Notes: a model not told the origin generated them from the sequence alone. DNA of 64,000 nucleotides from Saccharothrix obliqua (GCF_019375475.1 NZ_JAHXGQ010000005.1:310001-374000); one strand, 5' to 3'. Numbered from the stretch's first letter, positions 32,067 to 40,732 are shown. Numbers and translations are program-made.

Positions 32067-33188
32067 ATGCCCGCTCCCGGGTGGGGGGACGACCCGGTTC
32101 CCCCACCCGAGGCCGCCGCCCGCCCGGTCCGCCCCACCCCGCTGCTGCTGCAAGGCCAGGACTACCTCTTCCGCTCGCCCGCCAAGAACCTCGACTTCCA
32201 GGACCGGGTGCACCGCCTCGGGATGGTCGACGAGGGTGACGGCGGCCCGGTGCCCTGCGTGCTGGTCCTGGCCCGCGCCGCCGACATGGAGATGAACGCC
32301 CTCTCCATCGCCCTGGCCGAGCGCGGCATCCGGATGGCCCGCATCGACGCCGACCGCTGCGCGGACCTCCCGCTCACCGTCTACACCGACGCGCCCCTGC
32401 TGGAACTCGACCGCTGGCTGCTGCGCCCGCTGCTGGTGTGGCGCAGGCACTTCGAACTCGCCGCGCTCCCGGTCGAACCGGGCACGCTGGCCGGCGCGTA
32501 CGCCGTGGACCAGTGGGGCGCGGTCGCCGGCTGGCTGTCCACGCGCGGCGACTGGGCGCACGTCAACACCGCCCGCTCCGCCGCCCACCTGGACCGGCTC
32601 ACGCAGCTCTCGGACGCCGCGGCGTTCGGGCTGAAGGTGCCGCGCACCACCGTCACCACCCGACCCGGCCGCACCCGGCCCGGCGGCGCGCGGTGCATCG
32701 TGAAGACCTCCGGCAGGCACCTGCTGGAACCACGCCCCGGTATGCAGCACGGCCTGTTCCCGCGCCCGCTGGAGACCTCCCGCTCGGGCGACGTGCCCGA
32801 GTCCGCGCCGGTCATCGTGCAGGAGTACGTGCCCGCCGAGACCGAGCTGCGGGTGTTCGTGGTGGGTGAGCGGACCCTCGCGTTCCAGGTGGACAAGCTG
32901 GACCCCGCGCAGTTGTGGGTGGATCCTGAAGCGGTTCGGGTGACCCCGGTGGAGACGCCGGCCGGGCTGTCCGACCGGCTCCTCGCCTTAGCCCGGCACT
33001 GGCGCTTGCAGGTCGCGGCGTTCGACCTGCTGGTCGCGGGCGGAGACCACGTGTTCCTGGAGGTCAACGTCGATTGCGACTGGCGTTGGTTCGAGCACCG
33101 CGCGGAGGACGAACGGGTGTCCGACGCCGTGCACGAGTGGGTCGCGGCGCGCTTCGAGGAGCTGCTGGGTGCGGGTAAAGGTCGCTGA
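32067..33188 (+). CDS. ATP-grasp ligase, RimK/MvdD-like peptide maturase type
   Basis: A 373-aa cytosolic protein. The N-terminal part (VLVLARAADMEMNALSIAL, then IRMARIDADR) resembles the pre-ATP-grasp domain of RiPP maturases of the MvdD/TgmB kind; the core has CIVKTSGRHLLEPR, VIVQEYVPAETELRVFVVG, the acceptor-side AAFDLLVAGG and the Mg ligands FLEVNVDCDW. Such enzymes activate a carboxylate with ATP and join it to an amine or hydroxyl. A rare TTA leucine codon is at 32988-32990 (codon 308). It overlaps the SagB-type gene by 20 nt. Confidence 0.82.
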   Translation: MPAPGWGDDPVPPPEAAARPVRPTPLLLQGQDYLFRSPAKNLDFQDRVHRLGMVDEGDGGPVPCVLVLARAADMEMNALSIALAERGIRMARIDADRCADLPLTVYTDAPLLELDRWLLRPLLVWRRHFELAALPVEPGTLAGAYAVDQWGAVAGWLSTRGDWAHVNTARSAAHLDRLTQLSDAAAFGLKVPRTTVTTRPGRTRPGGARCIVKTSGRHLLEPRPGMQHGLFPRPLETSRSGDVPESAPVIVQEYVPAETELRVFVVGERTLAFQVDKLDPAQLWVDPEAVRVTPVETPAGLSDRLLALARHWRLQVAAFDLLVAGGDHVFLEVNVDCDWRWFEHRAEDERVSDAVHEWVAARFEELLGAGKGR

Positions 33189-34239
33189 GCACGCGGCGCT
33201 GTTCTACCAGGGCGGCGCGGTGGTGTGGGACGACTACCTGCACCACCGCCAGTTCGCGATCAGCGAGACCGCCGAGCTGCTGTGCCGGAAGTTCACCGAG
33301 TTCACCGACGTGGACCAGCTCCTCGCGCCGCTCGGCGACGAGGACCGGGCGGCGCTGCGCAAGGTGCTGGACGAGCTGGTGACCGCGGGCGTGCTGCTGG
33401 TCGAGGGCTCGCCGCAGCACGACGCCGAGCGCCGGATGCTCGCGGGCTGGGGCGCGTGGGGCGCGTCCGCGCGGCACTTCCACTTCGCCAGCCGCACCCT
33501 GGCCGACGCGCCGTACCAGGGACCGGACGAGCACGACGCGTTGCTGGACGCGAAGCTGACCCGGGAGCCGCCGCCCGCGCCGTTCCGCGCGTTCGGCGGG
33601 CGGGCGGTGCGGTTGCCTGCGTTGCCGGAGCACCCGGACTGGGCGTCGAACGGCCTGCTGGACGTGCTGCTGGCGCGGCGCACGACCCGCGAGTTCGGGC
33701 CGGGCGCGGTGGACGTGGGCCGGGTGGGGGAGCTGCTGGCCGTGCTGGGCGGGCCGTCGCCGGTGCGGTCGCGGATCGGGCGGACCGGCACGGTGTTCAA
33801 GACCAGCCCGTCGGGCGGCGGGCGGCACCCCGTGGAGCTGTACGCGCACACGCGCGGTGTCGACGGCTTGGCCGACGGGTGGCACCACTACGACGGGCTC
33901 GCGCACGCGCTGGAGCCGCTGGGCGTGGTGTGGTCGCCGGCGGAGCTGGTGGCGGCGGCCGGTGACCAGGAGTGGGTGGGGCAGGCCCCGCTCGTCCTCG
34001 CGTACACGGCCGTGCTCGAACGCACCAGGTGGCGTTACGACACGTCACGGGCTTATCGGGTTGTGCAAATGGACGTGGGGCATCTGTCGCAAACCGCTTA
34101 TCTGGTTGCGACCGCAATGGGTTTTGGTATCGGCTTCACCGCAGCATTGCGGGACGAACTCGTTGAAGAGGCCCTCGGCTGTGATGCTTATCACGAAGTG
34201 GTACTCGGGATGAGCGCCGTAGGTCCATTACCTCAATGA
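33169..34239 (+). CDS. SagB-type flavin-dependent dehydrogenase with RRE-like N-terminus
   Basis: A 356-aa protein. Residues 1-85 look like the winged-helix region seen at the N-terminus of SagB-type enzymes and in PqqD/RRE modules (VVWDDYLHHRQFAISETAEL, VDQLLAPLGDEDRAALRKVL). The rest is a nitroreductase-fold FMN domain: LLARRTTREFGPGAV, KTSPSGGGRHPVELY, and VVQMDVGHLSQTAYLVATAM. SagB enzymes oxidise azolines or side chains of peptides. No YcaO cyclodehydratase is nearby, so the substrate may not be an azoline. GTG 33169 has GAGGA 8 nt upstream. A TTA codon lies at 34228-34230 (codon 354). Confidence 0.85.
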   Translation: MRVKVAEHAALFYQGGAVVWDDYLHHRQFAISETAELLCRKFTEFTDVDQLLAPLGDEDRAALRKVLDELVTAGVLLVEGSPQHDAERRMLAGWGAWGASARHFHFASRTLADAPYQGPDEHDALLDAKLTREPPPAPFRAFGGRAVRLPALPEHPDWASNGLLDVLLARRTTREFGPGAVDVGRVGELLAVLGGPSPVRSRIGRTGTVFKTSPSGGGRHPVELYAHTRGVDGLADGWHHYDGLAHALEPLGVVWSPAELVAAAGDQEWVGQAPLVLAYTAVLERTRWRYDTSRAYRVVQMDVGHLSQTAYLVATAMGFGIGFTAALRDELVEEALGCDAYHEVVLGMSAVGPLPQ

Positions 34240-34313
34240 GCGCAATAGCGGATCGCATTGAGCCGTGCGGGGGACTTGTGTCGAACCGGCCCCACGAACG
34301 CTCGGTAACGGCT

Positions 34314-34319
34314 TAGGCT
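34314..34319 (+). promoter_or_regulatory. -10 box (TAGGCT) of the tRNA gene
   Basis: TAGGCT ends 7 nt before base 1 of the tRNA, so the transcript would start on or one base before the mature 5' end. No clear -35 is seen. Confidence 0.45.
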
Positions 34320-34326
34320 CCTCGCT

Positions 34327-34400
34327 GCCCCCGTAGCCCAATCGGTAGAGGCAGGCTCCTTAAAAGAGTCACAGTACGGGTTCGAATCCCGTCGGGGGCA
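34327..34400 (+). tRNA. Class-I tRNA with anticodon UAA (would read UUA, Leu)
   Basis: The 74-nt sequence folds as a cloverleaf: acceptor GCCCCCG/CGGGGGC, D arm GCCCAATCGGTAGAGGC with a weak stem, anticodon stem GGCTC/GAGTC with loop CTTAAAA (anticodon TAA at 34361-34363), variable loop of 5 nt (ACAGT), and T arm ACGGG-TTCGAAT-CCCGT. The discriminator is A; CCA is not encoded. Bacterial tRNA-Leu normally has a long variable arm (class II, 85 nt or more), which this gene lacks. It is therefore either an odd UUA decoder or a tRNA-like gene with another identity. It follows the TTA-containing cassette by 87 nt. Confidence 0.8.
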
Positions 34401-34714
34401 CGTGCACTTGCGACCTCGGTAGTCACTCGACCGACGAGTGAGCACGAAGGTGGAGTTCACCGCCTACTCGTGAAGCGTTGTCACATTCCACGTCACGTGG
34501 GCAAAGGTCCTAAAGGGCGGCGCGACCCGCCCGTCCGGCCGCCCGAAGGGGCGGTCTTTGTCCGGACAACTGCGGTATTCCGAAGTGTTGTTCGCCGACC
34601 CGGGCGATTCCGGGGGTGGCGCAGGTCGGCGGAAGGCACGGGAAAAAGGCGCTGAGAACGCCGTGGAGGCGCGAACAGCGGGGCGCCGGGGGTCCGGACG
34701 CCCCGCCGGTCGGG
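34401..34714. other. 314-bp gap between tRNA and the DUF885 gene
   Basis: Apart from the hairpin at 34537-34556 the gap shows no convincing gene; the small frames in it lack ribosome sites. Local GC is lower than in the flanking DUF885 gene, which may mark the edge of an inserted region. Confidence 0.4.
34537..34556. terminator. Hairpin terminator between tRNA and DUF885 gene
   Basis: GGCCGCCC (34537-34544) pairs with GGGCGGTC (34549-34556), including one G-U, around the tetraloop GAAG, followed by TTTG. It is well placed to stop transcripts from the tRNA side and from the convergent DUF885 gene. Confidence 0.65.
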
Positions 34715-36343
34715 TCACGCGTGAGAGGTCACCCAGTCGCGCACGACCTCCGCCAGCACGGCCAGCGGCAGCGGTCCGCCGCCCAGCACCAGGTCGTGGA
34801 ACTCGCGGATGTCGAACCGGTCGCCCAGCGCCGCCTCCGCCTCGGCACGCACGCGCTGGATCTCCAGCCTGCCCACCATGTACGCCAACGCCTGGCCGGG
34901 CGCGGCCAGGTAGCGGTCCACCTCGGACTCGATCTCCACCAGCGCCAGCGGCGTGTGCTCGACCAGGTAGGCCACCGCCTGCTCGCGGCTCCAGCCGTGC
35001 AGGTGCAGCCCGGTGTCCACGACCAGCCGCCCGGCCCGCATCGAGTCCAGCGCCAGCATCCCCAGGCGCGCGACGTCGTCGGAGTACAGGCCCATCTCGT
35101 CGGCCAGCCGCTCGCAGTACAGGCCCCAGCCCTCCAGGTAGCCGGTGACCGAGGCGACGCGGCGCAGCATCGGCAGGTCCGCCTCCTGCGCCAGCGTGAT
35201 CTGGAAGTGGTGGCCCGGCACCGCCTCGTGGAACGCGATCGCCTCCGCCTGGTACCGGAAGCGCTCCTCCACGCGGTGCGTGTTGGCGTAGTAGGTGCCC
35301 GGCCGGGAGCCGTCCATGGCGGGCGGCGCGTAGAAGGCGGTCGGTGCGCCCGGCGCGTCCACGGCGGGCACCGGCTCCACCTCGCAGCGCTTCGCGGGCA
35401 GGCGGCCGAACCACCGCGGCGCGACCTCCTCCGCGCGCACCACGGCCTCGCGCGCGGCGGTGATCAGCTCGTCCTCGGACTTCCAGCGCAGCGCGGGGTC
35501 GTTGCGCATCCGCTCGAACACCTCGGCGGTGTCGCGGGTGCCGAACACCCGCTCGCCGATCACGGCGTACTCCTCGGCGAGCGCGGCCATCACCTCCAGG
35601 CCGGTGCGGTGCAGCTCCTCCGGCGTGCGGTCGGTGGAGGTGTGCACGCGGGCCAGCCCCGCGTAGACCCGGTCGCCGTCGGGCAGCCGGCACAGGCCGG
35701 CCTGGTCCGCGGGCCGTCCGGTCAGGCCGGTCAACGCCTCCCGGTAGGCGGCGAACGCGGGCCGCACCTCGGTGGCGATCAGCCGGTCGCGCTCGGCGTT
35801 GAACGCGTCGTCGCCGGACGGGCGCGCGAGCGGGTCCTCGGTCGCGGCGAGGTAGCGGTCCAGGTGGGCGATGGCGGCGTCGAGGAGGTGCTGCACGGGC
35901 GTGCGGCCGGCGGCGGACCCGGCGACGTGCCGCGCGGCCACCGCGTCGAGGAACGCGGGCACCGCGCGCAGCCGCGCGAGGTAGTCCTGCTGCTGGCGCT
36001 CGGTGGCGGTGACCGTCATCGGCAGCACGTTCAGCAGCTCGCCGGCGGGTGCGAAGAAGGAGTCGGTGATCGTGTACTCGACGGCGTGCGAGTCGATCTG
36101 GTCGATCACGGACTCGGCCTGCTGGACGATCACCGCCCGGGTCACCGGGTCGTCGTCGGCGGGCAGCGCCCGCGCCCGCTCGGCGATCGAGACCGCGGCG
36201 GCTCTCGCCGATTCCTCCGCTTCCGGGCTGTGGTCGGTGAGCAGGTGGTCGTAGCCGGGCAGGCCGAACACGGTCGCGCCGAGCGGGGACAGCCTCGACA
36301 TCAGGTCGAGCAGTTCTTCGGCGATCGCCGCTGTCGTATCCAT
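34715..36343 (-). CDS. DUF885 family protein (gluzincin-like)
   Basis: A 542-aa cytosolic-looking protein. DUF885 proteins share the zinc motif HExxH, here AIAFHEAVPGHHFQITLA, with a downstream acidic block YLEGWGLYCERLADEMG typical of the family. They are thought to be metallopeptidases; no substrate is established. A TAGGCT box on the minus strand at 36388-36393 gives a leader of about 40 nt. The gene stands alone between the tRNA and the two-component system. Confidence 0.88.
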   Translation of the reverse strand: MDTTAAIAEELLDLMSRLSPLGATVFGLPGYDHLLTDHSPEAEESARAAAVSIAERARALPADDDPVTRAVIVQQAESVIDQIDSHAVEYTITDSFFAPAGELLNVLPMTVTATERQQQDYLARLRAVPAFLDAVAARHVAGSAAGRTPVQHLLDAAIAHLDRYLAATEDPLARPSGDDAFNAERDRLIATEVRPAFAAYREALTGLTGRPADQAGLCRLPDGDRVYAGLARVHTSTDRTPEELHRTGLEVMAALAEEYAVIGERVFGTRDTAEVFERMRNDPALRWKSEDELITAAREAVVRAEEVAPRWFGRLPAKRCEVEPVPAVDAPGAPTAFYAPPAMDGSRPGTYYANTHRVEERFRYQAEAIAFHEAVPGHHFQITLAQEADLPMLRRVASVTGYLEGWGLYCERLADEMGLYSDDVARLGMLALDSMRAGRLVVDTGLHLHGWSREQAVAYLVEHTPLALVEIESEVDRYLAAPGQALAYMVGRLEIQRVRAEAEAALGDRFDIREFHDLVLGGGPLPLAVLAEVVRDWVTSHA

Positions 36344-36817
36344 GGGAACCCCCGGTGCGTGCGTCGTGGAAAGCGGGAACGGTGCTTAGCCTAAATAACG
36401 ATTTGTGGGCGGCGGGGGGTGGGGCAATGGCGGGACGTCGTGGGGCGGGGATTGCGGGGTGGCGGCGGCCCAATGCGAGGGGGAGTGGATCAGGGCTTTG
36501 TGGGGTGGGTCGGCGCTTTGTCCGGTTGAGAGGTGAGCGGCCAATGCGGGCCGGGTGGAGTCCCCGGCGGTCGGCGCTTTGCCGGCCGGGGCTCTGCGGG
36601 GGGCGGGGCTTTGCGGGGCGGGTGGAGTCGGTGGGTGGTGCTTTGCCGGGTGCGGGTGCGCCGAGGCTCTGTGGGGGTCGGGGCTTTGCCGGGGCGGGTG
36701 GCGTCGGCGGACGGTGCTTTGCCGGGTGCGGGTGGGCCGGGGCTCTGTGGCGGGCGGGGCTTTGCGGGCCGGGTGGAGTCGGCTCGCCGGACGCGGTGGC
36801 CGAGCGGGGCCGATCCC
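36344..36817. repeat. G-rich intergenic region with three 66-76 bp repeat units
   Basis: From about 36571 the sequence repeats: GCTTTGCCGG, then GGCTCTG, GGGGCTTTGC and GGGTGGAGTCGG, in units starting near 36571, 36637 and 36713, ending near 36785. Upstream, diverged pieces (GGCGCTTTGTCCGG, GGGCTTTGTGGGG) suggest older copies. The strand is strongly G over C. Frames through it are open in several phases but lack ribosome sites. It separates the DUF885 gene from the response regulator gene end. Confidence 0.75.
36388..36393 (-). promoter_or_regulatory. -10 box (TAGGCT, minus strand) of the DUF885 gene
   Basis: Reading the minus strand, TAGGCT lies 44 nt before the ATG at 36343. The surrounding A/T-rich patch (TTATTTAGGCTAAG) stands out in a GC-rich region. 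Confidence 0.5.
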
Positions 36818-37465
36818 TCAGACCCGGTCCAGGTACGCGAGCACCGCCAGCACCCGCCGGTTGTCGTCCTCCGACAGCTCCAACCCCAGCTTGCCGAAGA
36901 TGTTCGCGGTGTGTTTGCCGACCGCCTTCTCCGTCACGAACAGCCGCGCGGCGATCGCGCCGTTCGACCGGCCCTCCGCCATCAGCGCCAGCACCTCCCG
37001 CTCACGCGGCGTGAGGGTCGCCAGCGGCTGGTCGCGGTTGCCGCGGGCGAGCAGCTGGGTGATCACCTCGGGGTCCATGGCGGTGCCGCCCGCCGCGACC
37101 CGGCGCACCGCGTCCACGAACTGCGCCACGTCCGCCACCCGGTCCTTCAGCAGGTAGCCGACACCACCGCCGCGGTCGGACAGCAGCTCCCGCGCGTACA
37201 GCTGCTCCACGTACTGCGACAGCACCAGCACCGGCAGCCCCGGCACGCGCTTGCGCGCCTCGGTCGCCGCGCGCAACCCCTCGTCGGTGAACGTCGGCGG
37301 CAGGCGCACGTCGACCACCGCCACGTCCGGGCGGTGCGCGAGCAGCGCCTCCAGCAGGGCGGGACCGGAGTCGACCGCCTCCACGACGTCGAAGTCGTAC
37401 GCCCGCAGCAGCCTGATCAGGCCGTCCCGGAGGAGGACGAGGTCTTCACCGAGGACAACTCGCAC
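36818..37465 (-). CDS. NarL/LuxR-family response regulator
   Basis: A 215-aa transcription regulator. Receiver domain: MRVVLGEDLVLLRDGL, phospho-acceptor Asp52 in VAVVDVRLPP, then the Lys in GYLLKDRV. C-terminal LuxR helix-turn-helix: LTPREREVLALMAEGRSNGA, then ARLFVTEKAVGKHTANIF. GTG 37465 has GGAG 5 nt upstream and lies inside the sensor kinase gene, overlapping it by 49 nt, so translation is coupled. Target genes unknown. Confidence 0.93.
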   Translation of the reverse strand: MRVVLGEDLVLLRDGLIRLLRAYDFDVVEAVDSGPALLEALLAHRPDVAVVDVRLPPTFTDEGLRAATEARKRVPGLPVLVLSQYVEQLYARELLSDRGGGVGYLLKDRVADVAQFVDAVRRVAAGGTAMDPEVITQLLARGNRDQPLATLTPREREVLALMAEGRSNGAIAARLFVTEKAVGKHTANIFGKLGLELSEDDNRRVLAVLAYLDRV

Positions 37466-38697
37466 GGCAGCTCCATGGTCACGATCGTCGGCCCGCCCAC
37501 CGGGCTGGCGATGCCGAGCGTGCCGTCGAACGCGGCCAGCCTGCGCTCGATGCCCCGCAGCCCGCCGCCGTCGGTCGCCCGCGCACCACCGCGGCCGTTG
37601 TCGCCGATCATCATCGCCAACCGGCCGTTCTCGTGACGCACCCGGATCCACGCACTGCTCGCGCCGCTGTGCTTGGCGGCGTTCGTCAGCGTCTCGGCGA
37701 CCGCGAAGTACGCCGCCGACTCCACCGGCGCCTCGGGCCGACCGGTCAACACCACGTCCACCTCGACCGGCAGCGGGTTCGCCAGCGCCAACGCGCGCAA
37801 CGCGCCGTCCAGGCCCCGGTCGGCCAGCACCGGCGGGTGGATGCCGCGCACCAGGTCGCGCAGCTCGGACAACGCCTGCGACGACGACTGCCGCGCCTCC
37901 GACAGCAGGTCCCGCGCCGCCTCCGGGTCCCGCGCCAGCAACTCCTCCGCCATGCCCAGGCTCATGCCCAGCGCCACCAGCCGCGCCTGCGCGCCGTCGT
38001 GCAGGTCGCGCTCGATCCGGCGCAGCTCGGCCGCCTGGGCGTCCACCGTGTCCGCCCGCGAATCGGCCAGCTCGCGCACCCGGTGCGTCAACGCCTCGGT
38101 CGCGCTCGGCGCCAGGAACCACCGGGTGAACCGCGCGTGCCACCGCCGCAACCGCGGCGTGCCCCACCACGCCGCGACCAGGTACACGACGGCCAGCAGC
38201 GGCGCGAGCACGGCGCTGCCCGGCGTGCTCGCGTCGACACCGCTGTACTCGAGGTGGTCCGCGCCGAGCGCCCACAGCACCGGCACCACCAGGCCGTACG
38301 CGCCGTTGATCCAGAACGCGAGCGGCAGCACCCCGGTCAGGACGCCGATGACGGCGTTCAACGGCAGGAACGCCAGCTCCTTCCACGTCGCCGGGTCGGT
38401 GGCGATCGTCCGCACCCGCGTCATCGGCCCCCGGTTCGCGGGCACGCGGTACGGCTCCGGGACCTCCACGCCCAGCACCGCGCCCGCCCAGCGGCGGTGG
38501 ACGCCCAGGTACTTGCGGGTGAGCGCGGTGAACAGCAGCAGCAGCGGCACCCCGACCGTCACCAGGATCAGCGGGTAGGCGACGAGCTGCACCGGGATCA
38601 GCAGCAGGCCGAGCACACCCAGCGGCACCCGCGCCAGCCCCAGCGCCGCGGTCGTCAGGCGGCCCCGCAAGCCGCGCAGGAGGTCGTGGTCCGTCAT
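37417..38697 (-). CDS. Two-component sensor histidine kinase (HisKA_3)
   Basis: A 426-aa membrane kinase. The N-terminal 180 residues hold four to five helices (LLLIPVQLVAYPLILVTVGV, LPLNAVIGVLTGVLPLAFWI and others) with a family sensor domain between them. The phospho-accepting His is His233 in ERDLHDGAQARLVALGMSLG, and the ATPase has an N box (ETLTNAAKHSG) and G box (MIGDNGRGGA). It is the partner of the overlapping response regulator. The pqqB end lies 56 nt upstream, so it could be transcribed with or after the PQQ operon. Confidence 0.93.
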   Translation of the reverse strand: MTDHDLLRGLRGRLTTAALGLARVPLGVLGLLLIPVQLVAYPLILVTVGVPLLLLFTALTRKYLGVHRRWAGAVLGVEVPEPYRVPANRGPMTRVRTIATDPATWKELAFLPLNAVIGVLTGVLPLAFWINGAYGLVVPVLWALGADHLEYSGVDASTPGSAVLAPLLAVVYLVAAWWGTPRLRRWHARFTRWFLAPSATEALTHRVRELADSRADTVDAQAAELRRIERDLHDGAQARLVALGMSLGMAEELLARDPEAARDLLSEARQSSSQALSELRDLVRGIHPPVLADRGLDGALRALALANPLPVEVDVVLTGRPEAPVESAAYFAVAETLTNAAKHSGASSAWIRVRHENGRLAMMIGDNGRGGARATDGGGLRGIERRLAAFDGTLGIASPVGGPTIVTMELPCELSSVKTSSSSGTA

Positions 38698-38753
38698 GAC
38701 CGGTGATTCTTCCGGCTCGCCCCCCGGAAAGCGGTGGGCTTAACCCCCCGATC

Positions 38754-39629
38754 TCACACCTCCAGCACCGACCCGTCCGGCAACACCTCCACGCCCGCCT
38801 CGCACAGCTTCGCGTGCTCCGCCGAGGTCGGGTCGAGCACCGGGTTGGTGTTGTTGAGGTGCGTGTAGACCCGCCGCACGCGGGGGTGCCGCCGCAGCTC
38901 CGGCAGGGTGTGCGTGATCGGCAGGTGCCCCATGGCCGACTGCCCGCCCGCCCGGCCGGTGGCCGTGCCCATCTCCGAGGGCGCGTAGAACGTGCCGTCC
39001 AGCAGCACGACGTCCGCCTCCGCCACCAGGTCGTCGAAACCGGGCGGCCACGCCGCGAGGCACGGTGCGTACAGCACGATGCCGCCGGTCGCCGGGTCGA
39101 ACAGCCGGTACGCCACCACCCAGTGCCCGGCCACCGGAGACTCGCCCGCGTACTTGGGCCGCTTCCCGCTCACCGGGAACGCGGTCACCTCCAGACCGCC
39201 CGCCAGCACGACCGACTGCTCCGGCTCCACCTGCCGCCACGTCCACTCGGCGTACCGGTCCAGCACGGCCCGCGTGTCGGCCAACGCGTGCAGCACGGTC
39301 GCGGGCGCGTGCACCCGCAGCCCGGGTGCGCCGCGCAGCGTCATCAGGCCCAGCGAGTGGTCCAGCTCGGCGTCGGTGAGCAGCACGCCGCGCAGCGGGG
39401 TGTCCCGGGGCCCCGGGCCGGGGTCCAGGCACGCGGTCGCGGCGAGCTGGGTCCCGATGTCCGGTGACGCGTTGAGCAACCACCAGTCCGCGCCGTTCCC
39501 GCTCACGGCCAGGCAGTCCTGGGTGCGTGCGGGCAGCCTGCCCGCACGCACGCCCACGCACACCTCGCACGCGCAGTTCCACTGCGGCACGCCACCACCG
39601 GCGGCCGTGCCGAGCAGGACGACCTTCAT
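38754..39629 (-). CDS. pqqB: PQQ biosynthesis protein PqqB
   Basis: A 291-aa metallo-hydrolase-fold protein. MKVVLLGTAAGGGVPQWNCA is the diagnostic PqqB start, followed by CEVCVGVRAG, ASPDIGTQL, LTDAELDHSLGL and HLPITHTLPELR. PqqB is proposed to act as an iron hydroxylase on the PqqA-derived Glu-Tyr intermediate. Its ATG overlaps the pqqE stop by four bases. It is the last gene of the pqqACDEB operon. Confidence 0.95.
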   Translation of the reverse strand: MKVVLLGTAAGGGVPQWNCACEVCVGVRAGRLPARTQDCLAVSGNGADWWLLNASPDIGTQLAATACLDPGPGPRDTPLRGVLLTDAELDHSLGLMTLRGAPGLRVHAPATVLHALADTRAVLDRYAEWTWRQVEPEQSVVLAGGLEVTAFPVSGKRPKYAGESPVAGHWVVAYRLFDPATGGIVLYAPCLAAWPPGFDDLVAEADVVLLDGTFYAPSEMGTATGRAGGQSAMGHLPITHTLPELRRHPRVRRVYTHLNNTNPVLDPTSAEHAKLCEAGVEVLPDGSVLEV

Positions 39630-40732
39630 CGCGTCACCCGGCTCGTGTTCCGAGGTCCCCCGGTGGTCACCTGACGCATGGTGAGCGCCACCGGCTCGGG
39701 GCGCGCCTCCCGGGACAGGATGAGATCCACTTCGCCGTGGTGCGGCGACAGCGAGCACACCGGGTCGGTGTTCGCGGCGTCGCCGGTCAACTGGAACGCC
39801 TGGCACCGGCAGCCGCCGAAGTCGATCTCCCGCCGCACGCACGACCGGCACGGCTCGCGCATCCAGTCGAAGCCGCGGAACGCGTTGAACGCGCCCGAGT
39901 CGTGCCAGATACCGGCCAGCGACCGGTCGCGCACGTTCTCCACGCCCAACCCCTCGATCACCCCGGCCGCGGGGCACGGCAGCACGTCGCCGTTGGGCGC
40001 GACGGTGAGCTGCCGCGCGCCCCAACCGTGCATACACGGTTTCGGGTGCGCCTCGTGGTAGTCCGCGATCACGTAGACGATCTCCATCCGCGTGGTCTCC
40101 CGCGCCCGCGCGACCGCCTCGTCCGCCCGCCGCAACTGCTCCCGCGTGGGCAGCAGCGCGGCGCGGTTGCGCAGCGCCCAGCCGTAATACTGGGTGTTGG
40201 CCAGCTCCAGCCGGTCCGCGCCCATCCGCTCGGCCAGCGCGATGATGTCGGCCACGTGGTCCAGGTTCACCCGGTGCAGCACCACGTTCACGGTCAACGG
40301 CAGCCCCGCTTGGCGGATCAGGCGGGCGGCTTCCTCCTTGTGCGTGAACGCGCGCACGCCCGCGATCCGGTTGGCGGTCGCCGGGTCGGCGTCCTGCACG
40401 GACAGCTGCACGTGGTCCACCCCGCGGCCGTGCAGGTCCGCCAAGCGCTCGGCGGTCAGCCCGAGCCCGCTGGTCACCAGGTTCACGTAACCGCCCAGCC
40501 CGGCGGCGTGGCTCACCAGTTCCGGCAAGTCCTTGCGCGCCAGCGGTTCCCCGCCGGACAGGTGGTACTGGAGCACGCCCAGCTCGCGCGCCTGGTCGAA
40601 CACCGCGCACCACTCGGCGGTGTCCAGCTCGGCGGACCGGCGCACCAGCTCGACCGGGTTGGAGCAGTACCCGCACCGCAACGGGCACCGGTGGGTGAGT
40701 TCGGCGAGCAGCCCGAACGGCGCTTCAGCCAT
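39626..40732 (-). CDS. pqqE: PqqE, radical SAM enzyme that cross-links PqqA
   Basis: A 368-aa radical SAM/SPASM enzyme that joins the Glu and Tyr side chains of PqqA. The SAM cluster motif is CPLRCGYC near residue 16; HLSGGEPLARKDLPEL carries the GGE SAM-binding motif. C-terminal auxiliary cluster Cys are CMHGWGA, LPCPAA, CRSCVRRE and GGCRC. It overlaps pqqD by 8 nt upstream and pqqB by 4 nt downstream. Confidence 0.97.
   Translation of the reverse strand: MAEAPFGLLAELTHRCPLRCGYCSNPVELVRRSAELDTAEWCAVFDQARELGVLQYHLSGGEPLARKDLPELVSHAAGLGGYVNLVTSGLGLTAERLADLHGRGVDHVQLSVQDADPATANRIAGVRAFTHKEEAARLIRQAGLPLTVNVVLHRVNLDHVADIIALAERMGADRLELANTQYYGWALRNRAALLPTREQLRRADEAVARARETTRMEIVYVIADYHEAHPKPCMHGWGARQLTVAPNGDVLPCPAAGVIEGLGVENVRDRSLAGIWHDSGAFNAFRGFDWMREPCRSCVRREIDFGGCRCQAFQLTGDAANTDPVCSLSPHHGEVDLILSREARPEPVALTMRQVTTGGPRNTSRVTR

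Noticed and set aside
34327..34400. Canonical bldA-type tRNA-Leu(UAA)
   Set aside because: The variable arm is 5 nt, not the long class-II arm, and length is 74 nt.
36355..37014. Gly/Cys-rich plus-strand frame in the repeat region
   Set aside because: It is a translation of the G-rich tandem units and enters antisense into the response regulator gene; no ribosome site.
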